Source: Sphagnum compactum (lineage: Eukaryota; Bryophyta; Sphagnopsida; Sphagnales). Taken from it: DNA of 64,000 bases. This document shows positions 25,294 through 36,515 of this stretch, piece by piece. Every line of letters starts with the position of its first letter. Within the stretch, counting starts at the first letter, position 1. The notes beneath the pieces were generated by a model. It saw only the letters and a program-made list of their open reading frames with translations. It had not been told where the DNA came from and did no database searches. A program made the translations under genes and the position numbers. Where the stretch lies: contig OZ234501.1 in NCBI GenBank assembly GCA_965153455.1, positions 9,052,001-9,116,000 on the forward strand, in the 5' to 3' direction.

Positions 25294-26629
25294 GAATTTA
25301 TACCTTATTGCTTTGAATTATTTTTTGGGGATTGTTAGGCTTTTAATTGTTGACAAAATAAACATTGCATTGGTAATTACCAGTGTCGGCCAATTGTTTG
25401 TTTTAGTTTATTGTAGGTTGTTTTAAAAATTGTTAAAAAAATACAACCCACCAATTGTCAAAATTGTTGTCAAAATTTAATATGCCCCTTTTATGGATCT
25501 TCCCCGATTAATTTTTAATAATAATCATTCGATTAATATGCTTGGGTGCCAGTTATCTAATAGTCTATTGATAATTGATTATCATAAAATATTTTTTCTT
25601 TTAAGATTAAAAATTTGCTTGGATGACAATTAGTTTATAACTGGGTCACCCACATAGGTTACTAAATTAAAAAATTCAAGGTTCGGCTAGTTAACAGGAT
25701 CTATATGCAATAATCGACCAACATTTTTATTAATTTTCAACTTCAATAAACATTTCATAACATAGTTTCAATATTGGTTTTTAAGTAATTTGTTATATTA
25801 GAAACACATTAATATTATTCCTTGGATTAAGTTTGTTTGCACAATACTTTCCCTGGTATTTAGAATTAATTATATATACATGGACCTCACAATGGTGTGT
25901 CAGTCTTTTAATTAATAAAAGGTTGCTAATATTCCAATTTACAAATTTGGGTAATGAAATTTTGGAATATTATTTTGTATTTTTGTATTTGGTAATTATT
26001 ATCTTAGTAAATAAAAGTTTTCATGCAATGCAAGGTACACTAATATTGCTTTGTAAAATTGGAAATTACTTTTGAAATAAAAAATGTACCCAAATGAAAT
26101 TTTGAACGATCACAAACTTTTGAAATTTGTCAAAATTTGAATAAATCATCATGTAAATCAAAACAATGATGAATTATTACAACATTACATATAAATGGGG
26201 TTTAATATATGAAGAGATATATTAAGTTAGGGCTAATACAATAGATTTCAAGTTGATTTCCATGGTTTTTATTTATTTCCAAAATTATATCATTATGAAT
26301 TTAATTTAAAATATTAATATTAATATTAATATTTGTTTTTGGAAATGGATTAAAATGTTGAATTCAACATAAGTTCAAAGTTGTTTTTATAAGTGATTCA
26401 CAATTAAATTATTAGTATTTTCCAATAGACCACTTGGAAATATAAATAAATAAATCAAAACTCAATGCACCACTACATAACTTGTTCGTTTTGTAGTCCT
26501 TTTCACTGGATTTTTTGTCAAAACAAACCTTGGACAATTTTGGGATAAGTTAAAAAAGACCAATCATTTAAGACATGTAAGTGCTAGTAAAATGGACAAA
26601 TGTAAGATGACTAAACATTAGCATAATGC
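25294..26629. other. AT-rich spacer, nothing recognised
   Basis: No gene or clear repeat. ORFs such as 25833-26075 are low-complexity hydrophobic translations of AT-rich DNA. Confidence 0.45.
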
Positions 26630-26860
26630 CGTAGTGGCATGTTCGATATGACTAATTGTGTGACTAAATGCAATGATGTGGCATGTCCAATTTAACAAAT
26701 TGTGTGACTATATTGATGATGTGTTGTGTCTATTTTAACAAACTATGTGATTGAATTGATGATGTGGCATGTGTATTTTGTCTAATCATATGAATGAATG
26801 TAATGACATGACATGTTCATTGTGACTAAATATGTGATTAAATATGATTAGTTTATAGGA
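26630..26860. repeat. Short tandem repeat, about 50-bp unit
   Basis: Four to five loose copies of GATGTGGCATGT followed by AATTGTGTGACTAAAT-like sequence occur between 26636 and 26850, spaced about 48-56 bases. They are strongly diverged. Confidence 0.55.
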
Positions 26861-27179
26861 TAACTATAATCTAAATATTTTTAAAATATTTTTTATTTTT
26901 ATTTTAAAAATATTTTCAATTTATCAATTCCTTTTTGGATTATATTCAAATCAAATATTCTTTTAATTGATTTTGTTTTTGGGCAATTAAACCTTGCAAT
27001 AGGTTCAACATAAAAAACTTGAACATTTTAGGATGTGACTTTAAAGGGTAAAACCATTGGCTATATACTTTTCAAAATGAGATTGATGACTAAACAATAT
27101 GGGATATATTTTTTCAAGGAATAACTTGATCACACAAAGTTTTCAATTTATTAAACCATCACCAAACACTTGAAAATAA

Positions 27180-27780
27180 GATTTACAACTTTTCGTACAT
27201 TGCTTTGCTTCTAGGCTTCTAAAATATTTTGTAGTTCTCCACTTGGCGCATCCAATGGTACAAAAAATGTTGAAATTGATGAAGAAATGAACAAGTTAGG
27301 CCTTTTGAAAGTGAAGAAGGTGATTTGAAAAAACTGAACATAACAGTTCAATTTGTGTTTTTGAATTTAAACTCTTTGTATGTTACTCCATTTCTTTTGG
27401 CATTCAAACAAAATTTGTAGTTCTTTTCTTGGCGCATCCAGTGGTACACAAAATTGTTGAAATCGATCAAAAATTGAGCAAGTTATGCCCTTTGAAAGTG
27501 AAGAGGGTGATTTGCAAAAATTGAACATAACAATTGAGTTTTTGTTTCTGAGTTTAAACTCTTTGTACATTGTTCCATTACCTTCGACATTCCAAAACAT
27601 TTTGTAACTCTCTTCTTAGCACATCCAATATTATAAAAATTTCTCAATTTGATAAAGAAATGAGAAAGATATGTTCATTGAAAGTGAAGTGAGGTGATTC
27701 AAGCATGAATTAACGACTTAAAAATTCAATTCCCTTTTTGGAATTTTAGTTCTTCGTACATTGTTCCATTTTTTTTTCAT
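27180..27780. repeat. 187-bp tandem repeat, about three copies
   Basis: Anchors TTTGTAGTTCT.. at about 27228, 27414 and 27601 give a regular period of 186-187 bases. Each copy contains CTTGGCGCATCCA(A/G)TGGTAC, GAAAGTGAAGA(A/G)GGTGATT and AAACTCTTTGTA. A partial copy precedes the first. The period is close to a plant nucleosome repeat, as in many satellites, but only three copies are present here. Confidence 0.7.
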
Positions 27781-30607
27781 GTTTAAGTTTTTATCACTTT
27801 GATTACATGTGTAAATTAATTGACTAATTTTAGTCACATTGCTAGTAGGTTGATTACACATAACCACTACCTAAAGTCCACATATGAAGTTATAATGTTT
27901 ATTTTGACTAAAATGAAATTCAAATTAGTTACAATAAACAATGTTACTTTTGTGGTTTGTCAAAATGGACATGGTTAGTTATGTGATTAGAAATAATTTG
28001 ACTTTATAATCATGTTAATTAAATTTCAATAGTGAAAAGGACATGGTTTTGTTGTAATGATGTCACAAGAATAATATTATTCTACAATGATCAATGTTTT
28101 ATATTCATTGGGAGAATCATGACATTGATGGATTATGACATTCAAGTTTATATCCAAAATAATTAACAATTTTTATATTATAATCAATGTACATCAATTT
28201 AATTAACTCCATTAATTCACTTAATGTGTTACTATTAAGTATGGGTTCCACATTGCCAAGTTCACGTTTGAATATTATTTCACCAATCACAATGTGGTGG
28301 GAAGATTGCAAATTGTCATTTGTCATTAATGCTTCTAGCGCATGTTGAAGAGCGTAGATAACTTCTTTAGGCATATTCTTATGCAAGCTAAGTATTTTTG
28401 TCTTAGTAGGTCTTGGATGTGGGTAATATCATGGTGCTTTGCTTTATGCTTTAGGTTTTGTTGAAGAGATGAATGTTTTTGACTAGTGGTTTTAATTTTT
28501 CTCTCTTGATGTCTCCAATGTGGAAAATTTTAGAAATGTTTGTTAAGATCTATGGTAAAGGATCATAGCTTAGAAGCATAGGGAAGTGATGAAAGACCTT
28601 AGGTAATTTGAGAGCTTGTATGTATGATTCCATATGTTTGGGTTTGACGTGCTTAAGTGGTTATCTTAAAATTGTTTGCATTGTTAGGGAACAAGACCTA
28701 TTGGGACTAGAACTCCGAGAAAAATCAAGCTTTTCATTTTTGCAGATGCAAGTGGTTCTTTATATACTTGTTGCAATCATGATTAAGGTTGAATTATCTC
28801 TTGTAAAGGCTTCTAGTGAACTATGAAAAATGGGAGAAATCTAAGACATTGATGGAAGGTTGATTTATTTACTTTGTGTGGGTTTGATGTTGTAATAGTT
28901 GATTAATCTATGTTATGGGCAGAATTGGAAGCTTGTGGTTAGATATGGTGATATATGGGTATGGGTTTGTATGTTTTATATGACGGAATCATAGTTGAAA
29001 CAATGATAACTCATGAGATTAAACTCAAAATGATTTGATCCCTATTTGTGCCCTAGTAGTCAAAGTTCCAAGGTATTGTAGAATTAAAATCTTATTATCA
29101 TGTTGATGAGAAGATTCTGTTATTAACCATTTAATTTTACATTTGTGTTGCATACAAAATTGATGAGGTGTGGAATTGTTTTTGTCCTTGTTTTTTTCAT
29201 TACAATAGATCAAACATATGAAAGTTGTGACTCAAAAAGGTGGGAGTCTTAGGCAAATTCCCCAACTTCAAACTTTTCACATAACATTTCACTTCAAAAT
29301 TTTCAAAACAAAATAAAAGCATAGTTAAATCAATAACTTCAAGATCCATTGTCCACAACTTGTTCTTTAACATGAACATTCCATAATATGTAACCACCTT
29401 CTTGATCATGTGTCAATATGTTGACAATGAATAGAACATATGTATTAGGCAAACATGAAGGGGGAAAACAAGGAAGTATAAAAAGCTACAAATAATTGAC
29501 ATGGAACTATCAATGACATAAAATTGGCTTGCCATCACACGACATGGAAGTCTACTTGTAATCCACTAGGAAAACCATCCATCCACGAAACCTCCATGAA
29601 CCAAGTTCAAGGGGTTGGATATAAGAGCCCAAATTTATTTGTGCACATGTTAAATTTTAGCCATTAGTACCAAGTTGGCATTCAACCTTGTGTCACTATG
29701 AGAAGGTCATGTCCATTGGTGTTAAGCCTAGTCAATAAGACCAATTATGCATCACCAAACTTTGGGAAGCCTTGACCAACACTAATTCCAAAGAGGATTG
29801 ATGCAAAATTCACCTACGATCCCTCTTGCAAGCTCTACTCTCAAAATTGCTTGATGAGGGGTTGTTCATAATATTTCCAAATCTTACTTTGAAGGTATAT
29901 TCTTATTGTTACAATATAAGAAAAAACTCATGATGTTAACATATGGAATATTGTCAAACAAGTAATGAATCCTCTACCTCTTATATTACCTATCACAAGG
30001 CTACTCATGTTGAACATCTTTTTTCCCTACATAAACTGGGAGAAAGGATGCATAGTAAAATTGAATGTCTGAACAACAAGAGTTATAAAAACACAAGTAT
30101 TCAATTGCAATAATAACCATACCAAAAAACCCTAATTTGTCAAATTTTGTTTATAAAACAGGTTACAAGGTTACAAACCTAAAACTCAATACTGAATATT
30201 CCATGACATTCTCAATTGATTCAGTATCACCATTTGACAAATTTATCTATGACTCTAACGCTTGGAACCAACAAGGATAAATTAGTGCTGATCTTAGCAT
30301 GGTCAAATGACAAGTGAAGTGAAACAATGTTTATTTTAGCATCCTTTAATGACCATTATGTTTCATTTCAAAATCTGTCTACTAGACAGTCATTGCATTC
30401 CAATAACCATACAAAAACTTGCACAAAATGGTAAGGAAAACATTTCACCAATTTGTAGATGGCACAGGTTGGTATTGAGGAGATGAACATGGGTGAAAAA
30501 AAATTTGGAGCATCAAAGCATACAATCCGTCCACTAGATGATCTTTGCATATCGATATTGATAAGGAAAACATTCTTAGCGCGTTGCAGATGATATATAT
30601 GTCGTTA
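27781..30607. other. Spacer downstream of gene B, nothing recognised
   Basis: No coding region can be supported. The ORFs at 28117-28386 and 29200-29409 (minus) and 28608-28826 (plus) have no recognisable motif and ordinary local composition. The last few hundred bases before 30608 are the 3' flank of gene B. Confidence 0.45.
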
Positions 30608-33039
30608 TTAGGCAGGGCTACCTGGGTGACTTAAAATCTGTAGCATAGAAGCTACACAAAGTGCACCAAATGTTATAAGGGTAGCCACAATCAAAGTTTC
30701 ATAAGTAAACAAGAATGAGAACATATTGAGCTTTGTTGGTGGTTCTTTCTTCTTGCATTCATCTTCATACACATCCTGGAAGGGAAAGTTGATTCCTTCA
30801 ATCCTGAGTCTGTCCACCCTGTGAATAAATGCCTGAGAGAGCAGATGCAACAATGTCAATTTATCTAGCTAGTTACTAGTACAAAGTTACTAGTTCCTAC
30901 CAATCTCGGGCAGTTACTAGAAACAGGAACTAGACCCCCAGCAGCTATGAGGGCCATTCTTAGAAATCATAACCACAGTTCTCAAAAATCAAAGGCTTGG
31001 TTCTTCTATATAACCACGATTCTCAAACTTTTTTGAAAAACAATCAAACAACCACCCATAAACCCACCAGTTTATTGCTGGCTTTTAAACCAAAACCATC
31101 GGTTCTCTAGGGGGTTTGAAATAACTAGGACTGATGGTTCTTTGATTCTGATTTTGTTCCAGAAATACTTAAGAAACTGGAACCAACAGTTTTTTATAAA
31201 TTCAAATGACATGTTGGTTCCCTCCTTTTGGAACTTGGGGCCAACAGGTAAGAGTAGGATGTATGTATACAATTGAATTGCTATCCTCAAAAATCAATGA
31301 ACCAATTCTGATCCTTCACAAGTAGAATACGATCATAGATCCACGTTTGACCCTTAACCAGTGTTCAAGAAAATTAGAAAACCAGGTCAAAGGACACACC
31401 CTAAACTGTCAATTAATTGCCAGTTCTTTCACGAAAGCCAACAGTTGTTTGAAACTTTTTCAAAACCCAAAACTGGTAAGTTCTTTTGATTCTGATTTTT
31501 TTCTTTGAAAACCTGAACTGAAGGTTTTGTAATTTTCTGACATTTAAAAAAGAACTGGAACTGGAACTGGAAGTCATTTCCAAAATTTTCAAAAAATCAG
31601 AACTGGAGGTTATTGACAAAATCAGAATTGCACAACACTGGGTACTACTTGAACACATAATCTCTAACCACATTTGACTGCTGGTTTCTAGATTTTGAAC
31701 AAATAGAACAAGGATGGCCCTTAATCCAGGTTTTTGAAATCAGAGAACTGCGTCGAAGAACATACCCTAAACTGTTGGTTCTTTCATGAAAATTGCCAGT
31801 TCTTTGATTTTTTTTCCAGGAAACACCAAAACCAGAGGTTCATGTAATTCTGGAAAATATCTTTAAAACTGAAACTGAAGGTTCTGTGATTCTGAAAAAG
31901 AACTGACATTGATTTGCGACCAGTCTCATTCTCAAAAATCATAGAACCTGTTTTGATCGGTGTAAGCTGGGTTCTGAAAAATCAAAGATCTGGGTCACAG
32001 AACCGACCCTACAAACCAGCGGTTCTGTGCCAGTTCTTCGAAATTTCTCAAAAGTCCCAGACTACAGGTTCTTTTGATTTTGAAAACATTTCAAAAAAGC
32101 CAAAACCACAGGAGGTTCTGTGATTTCTGAAAAAACTGACAGGACCCTTTACTAGTCCGAATCTCAAAGATCATAGAACCAGGTTTGATCCTTATGGGGT
32201 TCTAAAAAATCAAAGAACCCAGTCAAAGAACCTACGTATAATGATTGATTCGCTGGTTCTTTCATGAAAACTGCCAGTTCTTTGAGAGTTGTCAAAAATC
32301 TCACAACTGGATGTTCTTTAGGTTCTGAAAATATTTCAATACTTGTTTGCGGTAGGTAAGGCTTGAGGTCAAGGCCATACCAGAATAAGGGTACCACCCA
32401 AGGCGGCCCCTGGACAAGAAATAGACATAGAAATGGTACCTTTCGTGCTGGGTTTTCTGTGGCGAGGGTCTTCTTCCAATCGCTAATGATCTTGTTCTTT
32501 TGCACAACTCCAGTGGCAGCAATACCGGTGGCATACGCAGATAATGCTAACGGATAGCCTCGATTGTTCCAGTGTAACAGACTGGATTGCGCTATGGCTG
32601 TGAGAAGCAAGCCTTGGAACGCACTGTAAAACCCCACCACCTGATAAATTTCGTTCCTGGTGCTGCGGATTTCCTTCTCTCTCTTTTCCACTCGCTTCCC
32701 CATCAACTCTGCACTGCTCTGCCAATCTTCCAGCGCCACTAAGCACAAATTTTGTGGGGTGTCTCGCAACCCCCTAAAGGCCATTAGATTCCGAAACTCA
32801 GTCTCGCACTTCGACATCGGAGGCACGGGGACAGCTGCATCGACGTTGTTGGCCATTGCTGGGGTACTCTCCTCTCCGTGTGTTCTAACTGCTGGAGCCG
32901 GATCCTCGGTTTCTACTGGGCCTTTGGAAGATAGCGGGTGGTCAGCCAGCTCAATGTTCAGACGGTGCTCTGTGCCGTTGCTATTGCGATGTGTGCTTGC
33001 TATGTATTCATCTGCTAGAGTTGAACTGTCGGCAGCCAT
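30608..33039 (-). CDS. Unknown membrane protein family, copy B (two exons, intact)
   Basis: Exon 1 is 33039-32440 (200 codons), exon 2 is 30832-30608 (74 codons plus stop), predicted protein 274 residues. The donor CGAAAG|GTACC and acceptor CTCTCAG|GCA give a phase-0 intron of 1,607 bp. Residues 1-80 are a polar variable N-terminus. Residues 81-130 hold a conserved segment (NLCLVALEDWQSSAEL, then a basic stretch). About 133-156 and 161-180 are likely membrane spans (YQVVGFYSAFQGLLLTAIAQ and the GYPLALSAYATG region). About 236-267, in exon 2, is a third span (ETLIVATLITFGALCVASM). The protein is therefore probably an integral membrane protein. I do not know its biochemical role. Similar frames in copies A, C and D support it as a real gene family. 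The first 378 bp of coding sequence and upstream DNA are duplicated as copy C. Confidence 0.8.
30950..32335 (+). repeat. Degenerate tandem repeat filling the intron of gene B
   Basis: The intron is largely made of diverged copies of a 230-360-bp unit. Recurrent phrases are ATCAAAGAACC(C/T)AG, ACC(C)TAAACTGT, GGTTCTTTCATGAAAA and TTTTGATTCTGAAAA. Anchors fall near 31395, 31760, 31995 and 32225, with a weaker start near 30955. A reverse-oriented relative lies at 2590-2880. The orientation label is arbitrary. Confidence 0.6.
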
Positions 33040-33400
33040 TTTCTGCCAACACGAAATTCCCCAGTGGGTTACTTAGATAGTAATAAAAGTCGACACCGCC
33101 GCGCTTTCCTTTCCGCTACTGCTCGCAGAAAGCAAGTGTTCCGCAAGAATCACCAAGCTGGTCCTTCCTTCGACCCACACTAGCTGCCACTGCTGCTGCA
33201 ACGTACCGACGAAAGTGCAAGGGGAGGGGGGGGGGTGGTACATAAAGCCTGGCCGGCCCGGTGGTACCGTTGGTCGACAGGTGCTATGCTCGAGATTCCT
33301 GTTCGACGTTTCTCGGATGAAAACAAAATTTTCCGTTGATCACCAACTGACCATGGCATCCTCACAACTTGTAAGCTCGGTCCTTCTTGGTACCTACCAG
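33040..33400 (-). promoter_or_regulatory. Upstream region of gene B
   Basis: GC-rich sequence immediately upstream of the B start, containing a G run at 33223-33236. It is duplicated at about 54900-55205 in front of copy C. No TATA box was assigned. In this copy it is the probable promoter and 5' UTR of gene B. Confidence 0.45.
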
Positions 33401-33957
33401 TTTTGGTTTCGCATAATCAGGCCTGCACCTGGTATCAAGTATCAAGTACCCTTTTGGAATACCTTGGCCACTTGGACACTTTTTTTTCAATAATTATTTC
33501 ATTATTCGTTTATTTATTTACTTTTGAGGATTCCATTTTGACAAATGATATTTTTTCAACTATTTCATCATATTTCTTTCTTTTCCTCCATAAAGAAATA
33601 TATTTCTTTTTTTGAAAATTTCAACATTTCTGAAAATAAAATAATTAGTGTCTAAACCTTTATACCTATACCAGCTTGGTATGGACTTTAAGGTAATGCC
33701 AACCTTTGTACCAGTTTTATGCGTGTCTCAATACCAGGTATATCCCACCAACTGCTTCATACTAGCAAAAATTCAATCATGTGCCCAATACCAAGGCCAG
33801 GCTGGTATGAAAGTTTTTAAAAGGTACCTAAGACCTATTAGTACCAGCTTGATGTAAAATAAAACAAAAAATTTAAATCCCATACCAGGAACAAGCTTGT
33901 ATGTTCAACTCTTGATACTAGACCAACAATGGTAACTCCGTGTTTTACAAACATAGT
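33401..33957. other. Arm sequence rich in TACCAG/CTGGTA motifs
   Basis: Non-coding part of the left arm between the gene B promoter and the retrotransposon. Motifs such as ACCAGCTTGGTA and ATACCAGG recur. The 69-codon frame at 33648-33857 is kept in the right arm only because the duplication is recent; it has no motif and is probably not a gene. Confidence 0.5.
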
Positions 33958-33962
33958 ACAGG
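33958..33962. repeat. Target site duplication ACAGG (5')
   Basis: ACAGG directly precedes the 5' LTR and is repeated exactly at 39638-39642 after the 3' LTR. The corresponding single copy in the right arm is CCTGT at 54309-54313. Confidence 0.92.
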
Positions 33963-34160
33963 TGTCATGGCCTAGGATATTTTGGGATACTTTTGGCAAT
34001 ATCATGGCCTAGGATATTTTGGGACTAGTATGGCTCAGGGTTATAAAAGGAGATAGTCTGGGGAACAACCCTTCAGCAGATCAACACCAGTTGATGGGTC
34101 AATAAAGCTTGTCTTGTCTTGTCTTGTAATTCTCCACTTGTTTGTAGTCAGTCCATAACA
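33963..34160 (+). repeat. 5' LTR (198 bp)
   Basis: TGTCATGG...CATAACA. It contains two 37-bp U3 units (from 33963 and 34000), a TATA box TATAAAA at 34042-34048, AATAAA at 34101-34106 and a run of CTTGT repeats ending before TAATTCTCC. It has one more CTTGT than the 3' LTR. Confidence 0.93.
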
Positions 34161-34683
34161 GTTTGATTTGCTCCTTCTTCTTGTTTGTTTGTTTTGTTGT
34201 TTCAGTAAGTAGCTAGAGGTATCCTGGAGTGAAACTTGGAAAGGTTATAGAAGACTATAGGACGCTTCTACTCTCAAAGTTTCAAAAGAAAAGGATATGT
34301 TTTGTGAGAGTTAAGAGCTTTTGAAAACTCTGTGCCAGATCTGGTTTTTTGGTCATATCTCCTTTGTTTTAAGCTTTTTTGGGTCTGTAACTTTGTGATC
34401 TTATAGATCATATAGGAATTTATGTGTGAGAGAAATTTCATGTCATTTGGACTTGTATTGAGAGAGATCCAAGCATCTGAAGTTTCAAGTGCAGATCTGG
34501 TTTTTTGGTCATATCTCCTTTGTTTAAGCTTTTTTGAGTCTGTAACTTTGTGATCTTATAGATCATATAGGAATATATGTGTGAGAGAAATTTCATGTCA
34601 TTTGGACTTGTATTGAGAGAGATTCAAGCATCTGAAGTTTCAAGTTTGAAGATTGAAAGCGCAAAAGTGTGAGAACTACCACC
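34161..34683 (+). other. Untranslated leader with a 156-bp tandem duplication
   Basis: Two near-identical copies, 34336-34491 and 34492-34646, start CAGATCTGGTTTTTTGGTCA and end GAAGTTTCAAG. Directly after the 5' LTR the sequence GTTTGATTTGCTCC does not match a tRNA primer-binding site that I recognise. The leader ends at ATG 34684 in the good context ACCACCATGG. Confidence 0.8.
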
Positions 34684-35658
34684 ATGGACAACTCAGAATC
34701 AAACATCGATCTCACTCAAATCCTCGCCGCCCTTCAGCACCTTCAACAAGAAAATGTCGTGCTTAGAGACTCGGTGACCCGCTTATAGAATCAGCCACCA
34801 CCTCCTGCCCCAGTACTTCCTACTTTTGTAATGGCCGCCTCAGAGCCCAAGATCAGTTTGCCAGAAAAGTTTGATGGAACGCGCCTCAAATTTCGAGGCT
34901 TTGTCAGCCAGGTACGCCTGATCATGCAACTACACCCCCGTCGTTATTTTGATGACACCATTCATGTAAGATTCGTTGGAACCCTATTCACTGGGACAAC
35001 TGCAGCATGGTTTGCTCCCATCCTGGAAACATCATCCCCTCTCCTACAAGATTTCAACGCCTTTATGGCGGAATTTGAAACAGTATTTGGGGACAGTGAC
35101 AAGGCCAGGACTTCAGCCAACAAGCTGCGTCGCCTCCAGCAAGGGACACGTTCGGCCATCGTCTACGCCTCAGAATTCAGGCAGCTTGCCTGCGACGTCA
35201 ATTGGGGAGAAGCTGCCTTGATTGATCAGTTTCGCTATGGGCTTCATGATGATGTTCAAGATCTTTTGTTGACACTCGCAGACCCTTCTTCCTTCAGTGA
35301 AGCCATCACCCAGGCAATTCGGTGCGATAATCGTCTGTTCGAACGTTGCCAGGAAAAGAAAGTCACCTCCAACGCCCAGCTTTGGAACAGTCGGCCTACT
35401 ACGCTCCCCTTAGTTCCCCAAACAACATCAATTGCCCGACCTGCCTCTTTTAGACCTGCTCCGATGCAGATCGACACAGCTAAGTTTAAATCTTTAACAG
35501 AAGCCGAGAAACTTCGCCGAAGGACAAACAATCTATGTCTTTACTATGGCAACCCAGGGCATATAGCTCGTCAGTGCCCTCAAAAGCTTGTCAAACTTCA
35601 AGTACAAGCTATGGAAACTCCCCAAGAGTTGGAAAACAAGAACATCCAGTCACAGTAG
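34684..35658 (+). pseudogene. gag, broken by one stop and a lost zinc-knuckle Cys
   Basis: The likely gag start is ATG 34684, followed by a short Leu/Gln-rich segment (ILAALQHLQQENVVL). Codon 35 is TAG (34786-34788). The frame then stays open to 35658. The capsid-like region includes LPEKFDGTRLKFRGFVSQVR and AAWFAPILETSSPL. The nucleocapsid knuckle near 35536-35578 reads CLYYGNPGHIARQC: the second Cys expected in CX2CX4HX4C is Tyr (TAT at 35545-35547). A translation start at 34831 would avoid the stop. Protease lies in the -1 frame relative to gag, by programmed shift or by a later indel. Confidence 0.85.
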
Positions 35659-36515
35659 GAGCCGTGCGACTGGATCTCACCCAACACCACCTTTGCAAAG
35701 GCTCCTGTTCCGCTGTTGGTCCCAGTCCCAGTTTCACTCAGTATGTGAACATCATTCGTATTCCAAAAGACATACCACAAGTGTCAGCTTTGGTGGACTC
35801 CGGCGCCACCTCTTCTTTCATCGACCAAACATTTGTCGTCCAACACAACATCCATGTGGTCAAGAAGTCAACCCCTGTTCCGGTAGAGGTTATTGATGGG
35901 AGAACCATTGCTTCTGGTGCAATCACACACGAGACAACCCCTCTAGAACTCTGTATCGGCAAGCACACGGAGAAGATTGTTCTCAACATCATCTCCACCC
36001 CTCACCATCCCATCATCCTTGGTCTACCTTGGCTAGAAGCACACAACCCTATCATTGATTGGCGATCTAGAACCCTCACCTTCAGCGCACAACGGTGCAC
36101 CTTTCAAGAACCCCATGCTCAGAAAAACACTTTGTCCAGTCCTGCTAAGAACCCTGTGGTCGAGAACCCAAAGAGGGTCGGAACCAATTCCAGTTTTATC
36201 AAGTCTGTTATGTCAAGTCCTACAGTCAAGAACCCCCGATTGGTCAGAACTAAACCTTGTCCTGTCAAAAATCTTATCAAGAATCCTGCCCAGAAAACCA
36301 ACCCTGTCCAGATCTTCGTTGATAGAGTTGTCCCTTTCTATCGGGCTGCTAAGAATCTTCAAGTCTTCGCCATCCATGTCAACCCAGCCAACACCACAAA
36401 CCCCCAATCAGAACCAACACCTGTCAAACTTCCCGAGAAGTACAAGGACTTTGTTGATGTTTTTGAAAAGATTAATGCTGATCAGCTCCCCGCCCATAGT
36501 CCATATGACGCCTGA
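35640..36515 (+). pseudogene. pol part 1: aspartic protease and linker
   Basis: The retroviral-type protease has LVDSGATSSFID with DSG at 35796-35804 and the downstream IILGLPWLEAHNP. A long Asn/Pro/Ser/Lys-rich linker follows, with repeated VKNP motifs, before KYKDFVDVFEKINADQLPAH at the start of the reverse-transcriptase region. The frame ends at TGA 36513-36515, where an apparent one-base loss shifts the reading to the next frame (36512 onward). The protease active site looks intact. Confidence 0.85.

Noticed and set aside
33648-33857. 69-codon frame conserved in both arms (also 54422-54631 minus)
   Set aside because: Similarity follows from the recent inverted duplication; the sequence is a mesh of TACCAG/CTGGTA motifs and shows no protein signature.
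35620-35645. Canonical -1 slippery heptamer at the gag-protease junction
   Set aside because: The in-frame GGAAAAC does not fit X XXY YYZ; an indel is an equally good explanation of the frame change.
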